This document shows, one piece after another, positions 7,949 through 16,044 of a DNA stretch of 64,000 nucleotides. The stretch's first letter is position 1. Each line of letters begins with the position of its first letter. Source of the stretch: an uncultured Verrucomicrobiota bacterium (lineage in GTDB: Bacteria; Verrucomicrobiota; Kiritimatiellia; CAIQIC01; Lenti-01); contig CALMBO010000011.1 in assembly GCA_937860055.1 (NCBI GenBank), positions 62,001-126,000 on the forward strand, given 5' to 3'. The notes under the pieces are model-generated. The model ran no database searches. It was not told the origin of the DNA and saw only the letters and a program-made list of their open reading frames with translations. The translations under genes and the position numbers were made by a program.

Positions 7949-10489
7949 GTGAATCGCCCCGCGCCCACATCCCGCCCCGGCTTCGCCGGCCTGCTGCTGC
8001 TGGCCGGCCTCGGACTATGGGCCGCCACCGCCTGGCCGCTCCCGCGTCTCTTCTCCGAAGCCATCCCGTACACTAACCTCAACCCCGAGCCGCAAGCCAT
8101 CCGCCCCATCGCCTCCGGCGACCACCTCCAGCTGCTCTACCACTTCTGGCTCGGCCTCGATGCCCTCTCCGGCCATTCGCCCCTGTTCTACAATGTCTAT
8201 GAATTCAACCTCGGCGACGACTCCGCCCGGCTCCAGCCCGATCTCTATTACATGCCCTTCTCGCTCGTCTATGCGGCCCTCGCGCCCTTCGCCGGCCACG
8301 CCGCCGGCTGGAACGCCGCCGGCCTTGCCTCCGTCCTGCTCGGCCTGCTCGCCCTCGGCCTGCTTGCGCGCCGCTTCACGGATTCCCCCTCCGCGGTCCT
8401 CCTCGCCACGCTCGTCGCCGCCGCCTTCCCCTACCGCTGGATCACGTTGTTCACCGGCTCGCCCACCGGCTTCGCCATGGCCTTCCCTCCCCTCCTGGCC
8501 TACGGCCTCGACCGCGCCATCCGCGACCGCTCCCCTCTCGGCGGCCTGCTCGCCGGCCTCGCGCTGTTTTTCTCCTATACCACCGACCTGCACGTCTTCT
8601 ATTTCTCCGCGCTCGCCTCCCCCTTCTTCGCCCTTCTTTCCTTCGCGATGCTCGCGCGCAAGCCGCGCGAATGGCCCGGCGAGGTCCGCCGCATCGTCCT
8701 CCCGCTGGTCCCCTTCATCCTCCTCGCCCTCGCGGCCGCCGGCACCAGCGCGCTGATGAGCCGCCACCTCGCCGGCTCCGTCATGGCCGGAGGCCGCACC
8801 ATCTCCGAAATCTGCGCCTACTCCCCGCCCGCCATCGGCCTGGTCTCCTCCCGGAACCTCGGCATGGCCAACCACGCCTATTTCGGCATTCCGATGTTCC
8901 TCCTCTGGATCGCCGCAACCCTGCTCTGGGCCGCCGCCCTCTTCCGCCGCGTCTCCGCCGAACGCCCTCCCGCCGCCGAACGCGTCGCCGTGGCCGCGCT
9001 CGCGGCCGCCGTCGCCGGCGTCATTCTCCTCGCCCTCGGCGCGCACGCCCCCTTCGACGGCCTCCCCATCCGCGCCGCCCGCAAGCTGATTCCCCAATAC
9101 ACGATGATCCGGCAGACCGTGAAGATCTACTGCCTGCTCCCCGCGCTCCTCGCCCCCCTCTTCGCCCTCCTCTTCGATGGAATCCTCCGCCCCTCGCGGC
9201 GCCCGGCGGCCCGCGCCGCCGCGGCCGTTGTCCTCCTGGCCCTCGCCGCCTGGACCTTCGTCCAGTCCCTCGCCCAAACCTCCCCCGGCTTCTGCCGCCT
9301 GCCGCGCGCCAACGCCGCCTACGCCGCCATCGCCGGCGACGCCGCCGCCAACGCCGGCCGTCCCGCGCATGCGCTCGCGCTTCCCCTCTGGCCCGGTTCC
9401 TCCCACTGGACCAGCATCTACGAATACGGCGTCATGCTGTCCCGCGTGCGCCTCGTCAACGGCTATGCGCCGGCCGTCCCCGCCGGCTATTTCGAGGACA
9501 TCTTCAGGAAATACGAATCGCTTAACCAGGGCGTCGCCACCGATGAACAGCTCGACGGCCTCCTCGCCCTCGGCGTGCGCCACCTGGTCCTCCACGCCAA
9601 CGTCTTCCCCGAGCAGGTCTCGCCCTTCCCTCCCGCCGCCACCCTCCGCGCCCTCACCGGCCATCCCCGCCTCGCGCTCATCGCCGACGACGGCCAGACC
9701 TTCGCCTTCCGCATCCTGCCCAGGCATCCCGTCGGGCACATGCCCCATGCCAACTGGCCCGACACCCTCTACGCCGCCTCCCGGCTCTGGAAGTGGGATC
9801 CGCCCCTCGAAATCCCCGCCGCGAAGTCCGCGCCGCTCCTCCTCCGCGCCCCCGTGTTCCCCGCGCCGGACCTCCGCTACCTCCTGCGCCCCGCGGAAGA
9901 TTCCACGCAGCCGCTCCTCATCCCGCCCGGCAAGGAAGGACTCTCCAGCCTCACCCATCCCATCGCCGGCTTCCCCGACTGGCTCCAGGCCGAAATGACC
10001 AGCCCCACCGGCGCCCTCGTCTCCGCCATCTCCGGCCCCGTCGCCCTCGAATACGCCCTCCTGGCCGCGGGCGAACTCCCCGCCCCCGGCCCCGATGGTT
10101 CCATCCACATCCCGCCCGCCCTCCTCTTCCACTCCGGCCACTCGTCTCCCGGACAGGGCTCCGTTTCCTTCGCCCCCGAAACCGTCCCCGCCGGCATCGC
10201 CCTCTACGGCCCCAACCTCCCCGTTCCTCCCGGCACCTACGACATCTCCATCTCCTACTCCTCCGACCTCCCCGCCGGCGCCTTCCGCATCCTCTCCCTC
10301 TCGCCCCGCGCCCCCCCTCCGCCATCCGTCCAGCCGCTCGATCCCGCCGCCGGCCTCCTGCAATTCCGCGCCATCACCCTCGGCGACGATCCCGTCCGCT
10401 TCGAGCTCGACTACAACGGCCGGGCCCGTCTCCAGATCCTCGACATCGCCCTGCGCCCCGCCACGCTCAAGCTTTCCCCCGCCCGCTGA
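7949..10489 (+). CDS. Large polytopic membrane protein, GT-C/YfhO-like
   Basis: 846 residues. The first half holds roughly a dozen hydrophobic segments, and a large soluble C-terminal part (about 480-846) probably lies outside the membrane. The layout, with acidic residues in the first loop (IASGDHLQLLYHFWLG) and a C-terminal extracytoplasmic domain, resembles GT-C glycosyltransferases and YfhO-type proteins that move sugars from lipid carriers to periplasmic acceptors. That assignment is tentative. GTG at 7949 is preferred to the in-frame TTG at 7940 because the TTG falls inside the -10 box. It stands beside surface-glycan genes, which agrees with such a role. Confidence 0.65.
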   Translation: MNRPAPTSRPGFAGLLLLAGLGLWAATAWPLPRLFSEAIPYTNLNPEPQAIRPIASGDHLQLLYHFWLGLDALSGHSPLFYNVYEFNLGDDSARLQPDLYYMPFSLVYAALAPFAGHAAGWNAAGLASVLLGLLALGLLARRFTDSPSAVLLATLVAAAFPYRWITLFTGSPTGFAMAFPPLLAYGLDRAIRDRSPLGGLLAGLALFFSYTTDLHVFYFSALASPFFALLSFAMLARKPREWPGEVRRIVLPLVPFILLALAAAGTSALMSRHLAGSVMAGGRTISEICAYSPPAIGLVSSRNLGMANHAYFGIPMFLLWIAATLLWAAALFRRVSAERPPAAERVAVAALAAAVAGVILLALGAHAPFDGLPIRAARKLIPQYTMIRQTVKIYCLLPALLAPLFALLFDGILRPSRRPAARAAAAVVLLALAAWTFVQSLAQTSPGFCRLPRANAAYAAIAGDAAANAGRPAHALALPLWPGSSHWTSIYEYGVMLSRVRLVNGYAPAVPAGYFEDIFRKYESLNQGVATDEQLDGLLALGVRHLVLHANVFPEQVSPFPPAATLRALTGHPRLALIADDGQTFAFRILPRHPVGHMPHANWPDTLYAASRLWKWDPPLEIPAAKSAPLLLRAPVFPAPDLRYLLRPAEDSTQPLLIPPGKEGLSSLTHPIAGFPDWLQAEMTSPTGALVSAISGPVALEYALLAAGELPAPGPDGSIHIPPALLFHSGHSSPGQGSVSFAPETVPAGIALYGPNLPVPPGTYDISISYSSDLPAGAFRILSLSPRAPPPPSVQPLDPAAGLLQFRAITLGDDPVRFELDYNGRARLQILDIALRPATLKLSPAR

Positions 10490-10504
10490 TCCCCCCCGAT
10501 TCGG

Positions 10505-10534
10505 TTTGCCCTCCCGCCCCCCTCGCCGTACACT
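10505..10534 (+). promoter_or_regulatory. Promoter with leaderless spacing
   Basis: TTTGCC (10505-10510), 18-base spacer, TACACT (10529-10534). The ATG at 10541 is 12 bases from the start of the -10. Confidence 0.5.
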
Positions 10535-10540
10535 TTTCGC

Positions 10541-10762
10541 ATGATCACGAAAATCTATTGGATCGCCCGCGTCTTCGGCTACATCGCCTGCCTCGGCGGC
10601 GCCTTCCTGTTCCTGGCCCACCAGGCCGATGCCGATCCGCAGCTCAAGAATGCCGGACTCGCCGCCATCGGCATCGGCTTCGTCGCTTTCTTCGCGTCCT
10701 ACACCCTCCGCGCCTGGCTCCGCTTCGGCTCCGGCCGCAAAACCAACGAACCCGGACCCTGA
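10541..10762 (+). CDS. Small two-helix membrane protein
   Basis: 73 residues with two predicted transmembrane helices (about 7-27 and 38-57) and a basic, hydrophilic tail. I do not recognise the family. The start codon lies immediately after a good promoter, implying a leaderless mRNA, and the next gene begins 3 bases after its stop, so the two are co-transcribed. The function is unknown. Confidence 0.6.
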   Translation: MITKIYWIARVFGYIACLGGAFLFLAHQADADPQLKNAGLAAIGIGFVAFFASYTLRAWLRFGSGRKTNEPGP

Positions 10763-10764
10763 AC

Positions 10765-10974
10765 ATGAAAAGACTCTCGACCCCCGTTGAAATCCTCAAC
10801 GCCGCCCTGGAAAAGGAACACGACGCCCGCGACTTCTACGAGAAACTCGCCGCGCAATCCCGGACCGATTTCGTCCGGGACCTTCTCCACCACCTCCAGA
10901 ACGAAGAGGAAAAGCACGCGGACCTCATCCGGAAGATGCTCTCCCGCCTCGAGGCCGGCCACTCCCCCTCCTGA
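10765..10974 (+). CDS. Small helical protein, possibly ferritin/rubrerythrin-like
   Basis: 69 residues, almost entirely helical. It carries NAALEKEHDARDFYEKLA and a later NEEEKHADLI; such E-x-x-H pairs occur in rubrerythrin/ferritin-like carboxylate-bridged diiron helices. Only one E-x-x-H pair per helix and about half of a four-helix bundle are present, so it would have to dimerise to make a metal site. It lacks the rubredoxin domain of true rubrerythrins. It follows the small membrane gene by 3 bases and precedes an SGNH hydrolase. Confidence 0.6.
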   Translation: MKRLSTPVEILNAALEKEHDARDFYEKLAAQSRTDFVRDLLHHLQNEEEKHADLIRKMLSRLEAGHSPS

Positions 10975-10984
10975 CGCCCGCGCC

Positions 10985-12076
10985 ATGCGCCGACGCGCCA
11001 GCCTCCTCCTCCTTTTCCTCATGGCCTCCATCGCCTGCGCGCAAAACCCCGTCCGCGTCGCCTGCGTCGGCGACAGCATCACCTACGGCGCCGAACTTCC
11101 CGACCGCACTCGCCAGTCCTATCCCGCCGTTCTCGCGCGCCTCTCCGGCGGCCGCTGCGAAACCGGCAACTTCGGCGTCTGCGCCGCCACCGCCCTCCAA
11201 GGCACCGGCCGCGCCTGGACCGACACCCCCGCCTGCCGCGACGCCCTCGCCTTCGATCCCGGCATCGTCGTCGTCATGCTCGGCATCAACGATCTCGCCT
11301 TCCCCGACCGCTGCGCCCGCTATCCCGCCGACCTGCGCTCCATCATCGCACGCTTCCAGTCCCTTCCCTCCGCGCCGCGCGTCTTCCTCTGCACCCTCAC
11401 CCCCATCGCGCCCGGGGAACAGCAGGCGCCGGCCAACCGCGCCATCCGCGAAACGATGAATCCCGCCATCCGCGCCGTCGCCGCCGAAACCGGAGCCGCC
11501 GTCATCGACATCGCCGCCGCCTACCCCAACCGCCTCGACCTCCTCCCCGATGGCCTCCATCCTTCGCCCGAAGGCGCCGAACTCATCGCCCGGACCGTCC
11601 TCTCGGCCATCGCCCCGGAATCTTCGCCGCCGCCGCAAATTCATCCCGCCCCCGTTGCCGGCCCTGTCGACCTCTCCATCCGCAACGAAGCCCTCGCCGC
11701 CCGAAGCCGCGCTGAATTGTGGATCGAAACCCAGCCCCCCTTCGCCGGATTCCATCCGCCTTCCGCCGCCCCCGACGCCGCCTCCCTCCTGCCGCTGCTG
11801 TCCGGAAATCTGGAGAATGCCGGCGACAACCTGTTTTCCTCTTTCGCCTCTCTCGCCCTCGCCCTCGATCGCAATGGCGAGGAAACCGTCTTCCTCCCCG
11901 ATGGCCGCCCCGTCGCCTGGCGCGAGGCCCTCCTCCACCAGCTCGTCCAGCGCCAGCGGATCGACCCCCGCGGCGGCGGCTACTGGACCGATCCCCGCGC
12001 CGCCGATCCCGCGGCCGACGCCCCCCTTTCCACCGCCTGCGCCCTCGAGGCCATCGCCACCGCCCTGGACCGCTAA
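10985..12076 (+). CDS. Exported SGNH/GDSL hydrolase
   Basis: 363 residues beginning with a signal peptide (MRRRASLLLLFLMASIACAQ). The catalytic blocks are clear: VACVGDSITYG (Ser nucleophile, near residue 30), GINDL near residue 100 and DGLHPSPEGAE near residue 185 (Asp/His). The hydrolase domain ends near residue 205. The remaining 150 residues include RSRAELWIETQPPFAGFHPP and have no family I recognise. Such enzymes remove acetyl or acyl groups from polysaccharides in the periplasm. The neighbouring glycosyltransferase and LPS-kinase fusion support a role on surface glycans. The start follows the previous stop by 10 bases. Confidence 0.8.
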   Translation: MRRRASLLLLFLMASIACAQNPVRVACVGDSITYGAELPDRTRQSYPAVLARLSGGRCETGNFGVCAATALQGTGRAWTDTPACRDALAFDPGIVVVMLGINDLAFPDRCARYPADLRSIIARFQSLPSAPRVFLCTLTPIAPGEQQAPANRAIRETMNPAIRAVAAETGAAVIDIAAAYPNRLDLLPDGLHPSPEGAELIARTVLSAIAPESSPPPQIHPAPVAGPVDLSIRNEALAARSRAELWIETQPPFAGFHPPSAAPDAASLLPLLSGNLENAGDNLFSSFASLALALDRNGEETVFLPDGRPVAWREALLHQLVQRQRIDPRGGGYWTDPRAADPAADAPLSTACALEAIATALDR

Positions 12077-12089
12077 CCGACCCCTGGTT

Positions 12090-12135
12090 TGCATTCGCGT
12101 CCATTGGCGCTCAGGTGCGGTTTTCCTCCGTCCCT
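12090..12135. repeat. GTCCATYGG-type interspersed repeat, copy 1
   Basis: The core CGTCCATTGGCGCTCAGG followed by TGCGGTT aligns base for base with the stretch at 31454-31495 (GTGTCCATCGGTGTTCATCC then GTGGTT), with mostly C/T exchanges. It lies between the SGNH hydrolase and the GT2 gene. Confidence 0.5.
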
Positions 12136-12180
12136 TTTTTGCTGGTTTCCGGCCCACCCCTGCGGCACAGTGGAGGCATC

Positions 12181-12981
12181 ATGCGTCCAGACCATCTGAA
12201 AATCTCCGCCTGCGTCACCGCCGGCAACGAGGAAGACAAGATCGCCGCCTGCCTCGCGAGCCTCGCGTGGTGCGACGAGGTCGTCGTCGTCGATTCCTTC
12301 AGCCAGGACAAAACCTTCGAAATCTCCAAGCAGTACACCTCCCACGTCTACCAGCACCCCTGGGAAGGCTATATCGCCCAGAAAAACTACATCCGCTCCC
12401 TCGCCCGCTTCCCCTGGATCCTTTTCGTCGATGCCGACGAAGTCGTCTCCGACGGCCTCCGCGCCGAGATCGAGCAGGAATTCGAGCGCGGCCCCGGCGA
12501 CACCGCCGGCTACCGCTTCCCCCGCATGGTCCATTATCTCGGCAAGTGGATCCGCCACGGCGAGTGGTACCCCGACATCAAGCTCCGCCTCTTCCGCAAG
12601 GACCTCGGCCACAGCGCCGGCCAGGAACCCCACGACCGCGTCGTCATCGACGGCCCCGTCAAAACCCTCCGCGAACCCCTCTACCATTTCACCTACGACA
12701 ACCTCGCCGACCATATCCACACCCTCAACCGGTTTTCCTCCATCTCCGCCAGCGAAAAATTCACCCGCGGCGAAAAATTCCATTGGGGCGACCTCCTCTT
12801 CCGCCCCCCCTTCCGCTTCTTCAAATCCTATATCTTCAAGCATGGATTCCTCGACGGCCGCCAGGGCTTCATCATCGCCCTCATGTCCGCCTTCGGCGTC
12901 TTCGTCAAATATGCCAAGCTCATGGAGCTCTGGATCCAGCACGATCTCCCCAAGAAGGGCGCCCCCGTCCATGACACCTGA
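12181..12981 (+). CDS. Glycosyltransferase family 2 (WaaE/KdtX-like)
   Basis: 266 residues, GT-A fold. The N-terminus ISACVTAGNEEDKIAACLASL and WCDEVVVVDSFS, then WILFVDADE (the metal-binding DxD region near residue 85), match the WaaE/KdtX branch that adds glucose to the inner core of lipopolysaccharide. The later block LGKWIRHGEWYPDIKLRLFRK is typical of that branch. GTGGAGG precedes the ATG at 12181. The 3' end overlaps the next gene by 11 bases, coupling it to the LPS-kinase fusion. Confidence 0.85.
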   Translation: MRPDHLKISACVTAGNEEDKIAACLASLAWCDEVVVVDSFSQDKTFEISKQYTSHVYQHPWEGYIAQKNYIRSLARFPWILFVDADEVVSDGLRAEIEQEFERGPGDTAGYRFPRMVHYLGKWIRHGEWYPDIKLRLFRKDLGHSAGQEPHDRVVIDGPVKTLREPLYHFTYDNLADHIHTLNRFSSISASEKFTRGEKFHWGDLLFRPPFRFFKSYIFKHGFLDGRQGFIIALMSAFGVFVKYAKLMELWIQHDLPKKGAPVHDT

Positions 12982-15064
12982 TCCCTCCTGGCAGTCCCAT
13001 GGCCCGTGGCGCTTCCTTTTCGCCCCCGGCTGGAACCGCCCCGGCTTCGGCGAAACCCTCTCGCAGCTCTCCTTCCTGATCCAAAAGAATGCCGCTCCCC
13101 TCGTCCCGCCCGGCCGCCACCGCGTCGACCGCCTCGCCCTTCCCTGCGGCGGCGAATCCCTCGACGCCGTCGTCAAGACCTACGGCCTCCAACCCGCCTG
13201 GCGCGACCGCCTCGCCGCGGAACGCGGTTCCAAGGCCGAACGCGCCTTCCGCAACGCCCTCGCCCTCCGCGCCGCCGGCGTCGGCACCCCCGCCCCCATC
13301 GCCGCCGCCGAACGCTGGGAAGGCCCCCGCCTCCTCGAATCCCGCTTCGTCGCCGCCTTCGTCCCCGATCTCACCAATTTCCGCGACGAACTCGCCCGCC
13401 TCTACTCCCGCGCCCCCCGCTGCGCCCCCCTCATGGATCTCCTCCTGTGCGTCGCCGGCGCCGCCCGCTCCCTCCACGATGCCGGCGTCCTCCATCGCGA
13501 CCTCGGCAACCAGAACATCGCCCTCCAGCGCGACCCCGGCCATTTTCCCACACCGTGGAAAATCCTCTTCCTCGACCTCAACCGCGCCCGGCTCGTCGAA
13601 AACCCCTCCCCCGCCGAACGCGGCGCCGACCTCGCCCGCCTCGACCTTCCCTCCGATTTCCGCCGCGTCTTCCACGCCATGTATTTCCACGGCCATTCTC
13701 CGCCCCCCGGATTCACCGAGGCCGAGCAAAAGGCCCGCGCCGCCTTCGACCGCCATACCGCCCTCCGCCCCTTCCGCCATCCCTTCCGCGAAGCCCGCAT
13801 CCGCCGCGCCGAAGCCGGCGCCGAACGCACCCTCCGCGGCCGCGACATCTGGATCTGGGACGACCGCTCCGCCCAGGCCATCCCCGCCTACACCGCCCGC
13901 GACCGCCGCAAGCTCCTCCCCGCCTCCAACGTCGTCGCCTCCCTCCGGCATGCCGCGAAAAAAGGGCTCTCCATCCGCCGCGCCTATCGCCATTTTCTCC
14001 GGCAGTCCTTCCAAACCCCCGTCCCCTTCGACGGCGCCATCGGCATGACCCTCGACGCCGAACCCTCCACCTGGTCCCTCCAGCTCGATTTCCTCGCCCG
14101 GCTCCAGGGCGCGAAAAAGCTCCCCCTCCTCCTCCGCCTCTACCACCACCAGAATCCCGACGCCTGGCACTGGACCCTCGACCAGGCCCTCCACCTCCAC
14201 CGCAAGGGCCACTCCGTCGCCCTCGCCCTCGTCCAGGACCGCCGCGCCCTCCGCGAGCCCAAGGGCTGGCGCCAGATGGTCACCCTCGCCTTCGACCGCG
14301 CCCATACCTTCGCCGACTTCTTCGAAATCGGCCACGCCATCAACCGCTCCAAGTGGGGCGTCTGGGATTTCCGCGAATACGCCCGCCTCCTCGACCCCGT
14401 CCGCTCCTCCCTCATCCAATACCCCGAGGCGAAAATCACCGGCCCCGCCTGCATCGACTTCGAACCCCACGCCCTCGGCGCACTCCTCGAACTCCTTCCG
14501 CGCGACCTCCCCTTCCACGCCCTCTCCCACCATCTCTACGTCGACCGCCGCGGCGCCCCCGAAAACTTCCAGGGTCCCTTCGACACCGTCGGCAAATGCG
14601 CCCTCCTCCGCGCCTGCGCCCGCACCCATGGCTTCGCCGACGACCGCATTCTCGTCTCGGAAGTCAACTGGCCCCTCCTCGGCACCGGCGTCTGGTCCCC
14701 CGTCAATTCCCCCTACGAAACCCTCGACCCCCGCACCAACGACCCCTCCGTCGACGAAGACACCTACGCCGCCTTCATGGCCCGCTACCTCCTCCTCGCC
14801 CTCGCCTCCGGCCACGCCTCCCGCGTCTACTGGTGGCGCCTCGCCGCCCGCGGCTTCGGCCTCGTCGACGACTCCGACCCCGCCGCCTGGCGCCCCCGCC
14901 CCGCCTTCGCCGCCCTCCAAACGCTCCTCCAGAAACTCGCCGGAGCCACCTTCTCCAAAAAGCTCGAAACCCCTCCCGGCGAATTCGCCCTCGAGTTCTC
15001 CCGCCCCGCCGCCCCCCCTCTCACCGCCCGCTGGACCCTCGAAACCCCGCCCGCCTATTCCTGA
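12971..15064 (+). CDS. Fusion: LPS-kinase-like domain plus glycoside-hydrolase-like domain
   Basis: 697 residues. Residues about 60-330 form a WaaP/InaA-type protein-kinase-like fold: VVKTYGL gives the ATP-binding lysine, GVLHRDLGNQNIAL near residue 175 gives the catalytic HRD and metal-binding Asn, and FLDLNRAR supplies the DFG-like Asp. Residues about 345-697 look like a TIM-barrel glycosidase: ACIDFEPHA near 495, HALSHHLYVDRRG near 515 and LVSEVNWPLLGTG near 563 provide candidate acid/base and nucleophile glutamates. ATG at 12971 lies inside the previous gene. The natural substrate may be an LPS core sugar. A 20-base copy of the TTTTCCA palindrome lies in the coding sequence at 13543-13562. 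Confidence 0.7.
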   Translation: MTPDPSWQSHGPWRFLFAPGWNRPGFGETLSQLSFLIQKNAAPLVPPGRHRVDRLALPCGGESLDAVVKTYGLQPAWRDRLAAERGSKAERAFRNALALRAAGVGTPAPIAAAERWEGPRLLESRFVAAFVPDLTNFRDELARLYSRAPRCAPLMDLLLCVAGAARSLHDAGVLHRDLGNQNIALQRDPGHFPTPWKILFLDLNRARLVENPSPAERGADLARLDLPSDFRRVFHAMYFHGHSPPPGFTEAEQKARAAFDRHTALRPFRHPFREARIRRAEAGAERTLRGRDIWIWDDRSAQAIPAYTARDRRKLLPASNVVASLRHAAKKGLSIRRAYRHFLRQSFQTPVPFDGAIGMTLDAEPSTWSLQLDFLARLQGAKKLPLLLRLYHHQNPDAWHWTLDQALHLHRKGHSVALALVQDRRALREPKGWRQMVTLAFDRAHTFADFFEIGHAINRSKWGVWDFREYARLLDPVRSSLIQYPEAKITGPACIDFEPHALGALLELLPRDLPFHALSHHLYVDRRGAPENFQGPFDTVGKCALLRACARTHGFADDRILVSEVNWPLLGTGVWSPVNSPYETLDPRTNDPSVDEDTYAAFMARYLLLALASGHASRVYWWRLAARGFGLVDDSDPAAWRPRPAFAALQTLLQKLAGATFSKKLETPPGEFALEFSRPAAPPLTARWTLETPPAYS
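13543..13562. repeat. TTTTCCA palindrome inside a coding sequence
   Basis: TTTTCCCACACCGTGGAAAA differs from the intergenic copy at 28719-28737 by one extra C. It is read in frame as part of HFPTPWKIL in the kinase domain. Confidence 0.65.
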
Positions 15065-15138
15065 CCCGCCGGCCCCGGCGTGATTTCCAACGCGGCCATG
15101 CGCCGCACAGGACTTTTTTCCGCGCCGAAACGGCCCTC

Positions 15139-15525
15139 TCAAGAATGCCCATGGCAGCCGGACGGCCCTCCATGGCCCGCGCAGGTCGCCAGGGAAACCA
15201 GCTCCTCCAGCCGCCCCTCCTGGAACCCCCGGACCGCCTCCGCCGCCGTGCCGGCCGGCGCCAGATAGACCCGGATGCCCGCCTGCCGCAGGCCGGACAG
15301 CGCCCCCGGGCCGAGGCCTCCCGCCAGCACCGCGTCGGGCTTCGCGCCCGCCAGCGCCCGGACCGGACGGCATGCCCCGTGCTCATGCCCCTCGTCCCCG
15401 TTGGAAAGCATCTCCAGCGCCATCGTCCCGGTGTCCACCATCAGGAAACCCGGCGCGGACCCGAAATGGCCATGGACCGGGCTTTCCAGCCCCCGGAACT
15501 CCGAAACCGGTACGCAAACCTTCAT
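15139..15525 (-). CDS. NifX/NifB-C-terminal-like (dinitrogenase iron-molybdenum cofactor family) protein
   Basis: 128 residues. The N-terminus MKVCVPVSEFRGLESPVHGH and GSAPGFLMVDTGT, then AVLAGGLGPGALSGL and a His/Cys-rich tail (CAGHGGPSGCHGH), are standard for the small Nif-Fe-Mo-co family. Members bind iron-sulfur or molybdenum clusters; stand-alone ones occur in many non-fixing anaerobes. No nif structural genes are present here, so a nitrogen-fixation role is not supported. It is transcribed divergently from a DUF134 regulator, its usual genomic partner, and has its own promoter at 15601-15629. Confidence 0.85.
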   Translation of the reverse strand: MKVCVPVSEFRGLESPVHGHFGSAPGFLMVDTGTMALEMLSNGDEGHEHGACRPVRALAGAKPDAVLAGGLGPGALSGLRQAGIRVYLAPAGTAAEAVRGFQEGRLEELVSLATCAGHGGPSGCHGHS

Positions 15526-15595
15526 TTTCACTCCATCCTTTCGATTGAACCATCCGGCCTCCGCCCCGGTACCCGCCGGAGCCACCAGCCTTTTA

Positions 15596-15682
15596 TGAGC
15601 ATATGACCATAATTCCGCCTTGCCGTCAACCCCTTCCCGGACCTCCCCGGTTGACGCCGGCGCCATTCTGGGTATATGCTCA
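15596..15682. promoter_or_regulatory. Divergent promoters with mirrored operator-like sites
   Basis: Plus strand: TTGACG (15651-15656), 16-base spacer, TATATG (15673-15678), serving the DUF134 gene. Minus strand: TTGACG (15629-15624), 17-base spacer, TCATAT (15606-15601), serving the NifX-like gene. Each -10 is embedded in the same sequence in opposite orientation: TGAGCATATG at 15596-15605 and TATATGCTCA at 15673-15682, centred 77 bases apart. A regulator binding both would block both promoters; DUF134 is the obvious candidate. Confidence 0.6.
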
Positions 15683-15687
15683 CTTCC

Positions 15688-16044
15688 ATGGCCAGACCCG
15701 TGCAAACCCGGAAGATCGGATTCGTCCCCCGCGTTGTTTTCTTCAAGCCGGCGGGCATCCCCCGCAGGGACCTCGAGGAAACCGCCCTCTCCCTCGACGA
15801 GCTGGAAGCCGTCCGCCTCGCCGACCTCAACGGCCTCTACCAGGAAGAGGCCGCCCCGAAGATGGACATCTCCCGCTCCGCCTTCGCCCGCATCCTCGAA
15901 TCCGCCCGGCGCAAGATCGCCGACGCCCTCATCCACGGCAAATCCCTGCGGATGGAAGGCGGCCCCGTCCTGCGCGGCCCCGGCCGCGCCGGCGTCTGCC
16001 CCCGCGACTGCCCCTGCCGCCACCGGAAGGAAAATCCGTCATGA
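15688..16044 (+). CDS. DUF134 family DNA-binding protein
   Basis: 118 residues from the ATG at 15688. An upstream ATG at 15676 lies within the -10 box and is rejected. The sequence GFVPRVVFFKPAGIPRRDLEE, LSLDELEAVRLADLNGLYQEEAA and DISRSAFARILESARRKIADAL matches DUF134, which contains a sigma-region-4-like helix-turn-helix. A Cys-rich tail, CPRDCPCRH, may bind a metal or Fe-S cluster. The gene overlaps the following desulfidase gene (ATGA) and is divergent from a NifX-like gene. It probably regulates this locus in response to metal or sulfur state; that is inference. Confidence 0.85.
   Translation: MARPVQTRKIGFVPRVVFFKPAGIPRRDLEETALSLDELEAVRLADLNGLYQEEAAPKMDISRSAFARILESARRKIADALIHGKSLRMEGGPVLRGPGRAGVCPRDCPCRHRKENPS

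Noticed and set aside
12431-12970. Earlier start for the kinase-glycosidase fusion
   Set aside because: The region lies inside the GT2 gene in another frame; the fusion starts at the ATG at 12971.
15139-15525. The NifX-like gene as evidence for nitrogen fixation
   Set aside because: No nifH, nifD, nifK, nifE or nifN was seen; stand-alone members of this family occur in many non-fixers, and the sigma-54 activator controls assimilation genes in this window.
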